From Thiopseudomonas sp964394445 (GTDB lineage Bacteria; Pseudomonadota; Gammaproteobacteria; Pseudomonadales; Pseudomonadaceae), in contig CAYMXO010000091.1 of the NCBI GenBank assembly GCA_964394445.1, forward strand, positions 1 through 6,107: DNA of 6,107 bases. The letters run 5' to 3'. The notes beneath the pieces are model-generated. The model saw nothing but the letters and a program-made list of their open reading frames with translations. It did no database searches and was not told where the DNA came from. Made by a program: the position numbers and the translations under genes. Below are positions 4,875 through 6,107 of this stretch, one piece after another; position 1 is the first letter of the stretch; every line of letters starts with the position of its first letter.

Positions 4875-6107
4875 CTAGCCCATCGACATGCCCGGCAGGA
4901 TCTGCGAGGCGATATACAGGTAAATCACCACCCCGGAGGCGTCACACACCGACGTAATCAGCGGTGCACTGGCGCTGGCCGGGTCAAGGCCGAACTTGCT
5001 CAGCACAAACGGCAGGCTCATGCCGATGACGCAACCAACCAGAACAATGGTTACCATGCTCAGTGCCAGCACCAGCGCCACCAGCGAGTCGCCGCGGATA
5101 TAGCCCAGCAGTGATACCGCTGCCGCCATGGTCACACCCAGCAGCAGGGCGACCAGCGATTCACGACCCAGCAGCTTGAACCAGTCTTTCATCACCACCT
5201 CGCCGGTGGCCATGGCCCGCACCATCAGGGTCGACGACTGCGATCCCGCGTTACCGCCACTGTCCACCAGCAGTGGCAGGAAGAACACCAGCACCAGGTT
5301 GGCGGCAATGATGTCTTCAAAGTGGGCGATTCCGGCACCGGAAAACAGGTTGCCGAACACCAGCAGCACCAGCCAGAACACCCGCTTGCGGTACAGCAGG
5401 CCGATGGTGGCGTCCTTCATGTTACCCACCGAAGTGGTCACACCGGCCGATTTGTGGAAATCGTCGGTGGCTTCTTCACTGGCCACGTCCATGGCATCGT
5501 CGTAGGTTACAATTCCCATCAGACAGCCCATTTCATCGGTAATCGGCAGGGCCAGCAGGTCATAACGGGTGATGCGCTTGGCAATGTCTTCCTGGTCTTC
5601 GCTGACCTCGCCGCTGACCACGTCGGCGGTCATCAGCTGGTCAATGGTCTTGTCCGGATGCGCCAGGATCAGGTCACGCAGCGATACTACGCCCAACAGT
5701 TTGCGCGCATCATCAATCACATAGGACTGATAGATGGTTTCTGCATCCGGCGCTTCACGGCGCAGGGCTGCCAGTGCCTGGGCGACCGTCATGTCAGCCT
5801 TGAGCATGGCGTAGTCGGACGTCATCAGGGCACCTGCAGTGCCCTCTTCATACGATGACAGTTTGCGGATATCTTCCCGTTCAGCCTGGGCCAGGGCCGG
5901 TAACAGTTCATCTTGCTGTTCCTGGTCCAGCCGTTTGAACAAGTCGGTACGTTCGTCCGCCGGCATCTCGCCCACCAGCCGCGCCAGCGTGGCACGCGGA
6001 AACTCGCGGGCCAGCCTGACCTGCTCTTCGGCATCAAAATAGGCGTAGATTTCGGGCTCTTCGCATTTAAGGGTGTAGAAAAATCCTGACCGGCTGGAAA
6101 AGGTGCC
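4875..6107 (-). CDS. mgtE: Magnesium transporter MgtE, N-terminus beyond window edge
   Basis: MgtE is an inner-membrane Mg2+ channel/transporter gated by its cytosolic N and CBS domains, which bind Mg2+ and close the pore when internal Mg2+ is high. The frame is open from the right window edge to TAG at 4877-4875, giving 411 codons with stop. About 40 or more N-terminal residues, plus any promoter or leader, lie outside. Counting from the codon at 5975: the end of the MgtE_N helical domain lies upstream and up to about 46; the CBS pair is about 52-108 and 115-172, then the connecting helix E-E-A-T-D-D-F-H-K; five TM segments lie about 196-214, 222-238, 273-293, 298-324 and 338-358. The pore signature P-L-L-V-D-S-G-G-N-A-G-S-Q is at 234-246. 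D345 in T-S-V-C-D-A-S-G matches the pore Asp known to bind Mg2+ in characterised MgtE (Asp432 in Thermus, by recall). All key residues seen are intact. The codon at 5975 is GTG but is internal, since family similarity continues upstream. Confidence 0.95.
   Translation of the reverse strand, partial: GTFSSRSGFFYTLKCEEPEIYAYFDAEEQVRLAREFPRATLARLVGEMPADERTDLFKRLDQEQQDELLPALAQAEREDIRKLSSYEEGTAGALMTSDYAMLKADMTVAQALAALRREAPDAETIYQSYVIDDARKLLGVVSLRDLILAHPDKTIDQLMTADVVSGEVSEDQEDIAKRITRYDLLALPITDEMGCLMGIVTYDDAMDVASEEATDDFHKSAGVTTSVGNMKDATIGLLYRKRVFWLVLLVFGNLFSGAGIAHFEDIIAANLVLVFFLPLLVDSGGNAGSQSSTLMVRAMATGEVVMKDWFKLLGRESLVALLLGVTMAAAVSLLGYIRGDSLVALVLALSMVTIVLVGCVIGMSLPFVLSKFGLDPASASAPLITSVCDASGVVIYLYIASQILPGMSMG

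Noticed and set aside
5322..5858. A 178-codon plus-strand frame opposite mgtE
   Set aside because: It is antisense to the CBS and first TM regions of a clearly coding mgtE; no independent ribosome binding site or domain.

Overview
The window looks like ordinary chromosomal DNA of a gammaproteobacterium, most likely Pseudomonadales (Pseudomonas or a close relative). This rests on the moderately high GC content, an IlvD very close to the enterobacterial/pseudomonad type, a gammaproteobacterial-style MgtE, and a small exported repeat protein of a kind I associate with pseudomonads. The taxonomic call is inference from recalled family resemblance, not from a search. I see no phage genes, insertion sequences, tRNA or rRNA genes, or CRISPR.

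Layout from left to right. (1) The 3' five-sixths of ilvD (+), the dihydroxy-acid dehydratase of branched-chain amino acid synthesis, cut by the window edge. (2) A convergent intergenic stretch with two hairpins: a perfect 14-bp stem just after ilvD and an 8-bp stem further on. (3) A small minus-strand gene for a secreted protein built almost entirely of five 15-residue repeats (R/Q-I-G-N-x-x-Y/F-x-x-D-G-S/T). (4) A divergent intergenic/leader region of about 260 bp. (5) A complete plus-strand gene for a membrane-bound diguanylate cyclase (TM, periplasmic dCache-like sensor, TM, HAMP, GGDEF with intact I-site). (6) A short convergent gap with a weak hairpin and one doubtful small ORF. (7) A minus-strand pair, mgtE then an AlkA-type 3-methyladenine DNA glycosylase, separated by 29 nt and probably co-transcribed. 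mgtE runs off the right edge and lacks only its N-terminal part.

The genes do not form one pathway. They are housekeeping metabolism (ilvD), Mg2+ transport (mgtE), alkylation repair (alkA-like) and a c-di-GMP signalling gene beside a secreted repeat protein. I found no convincing new multi-gene system. The least explained item is the repeat protein at 1702-2058. Its divergent placement beside the cyclase could mean a shared regulatory region, but nothing in the sequence proves a link.
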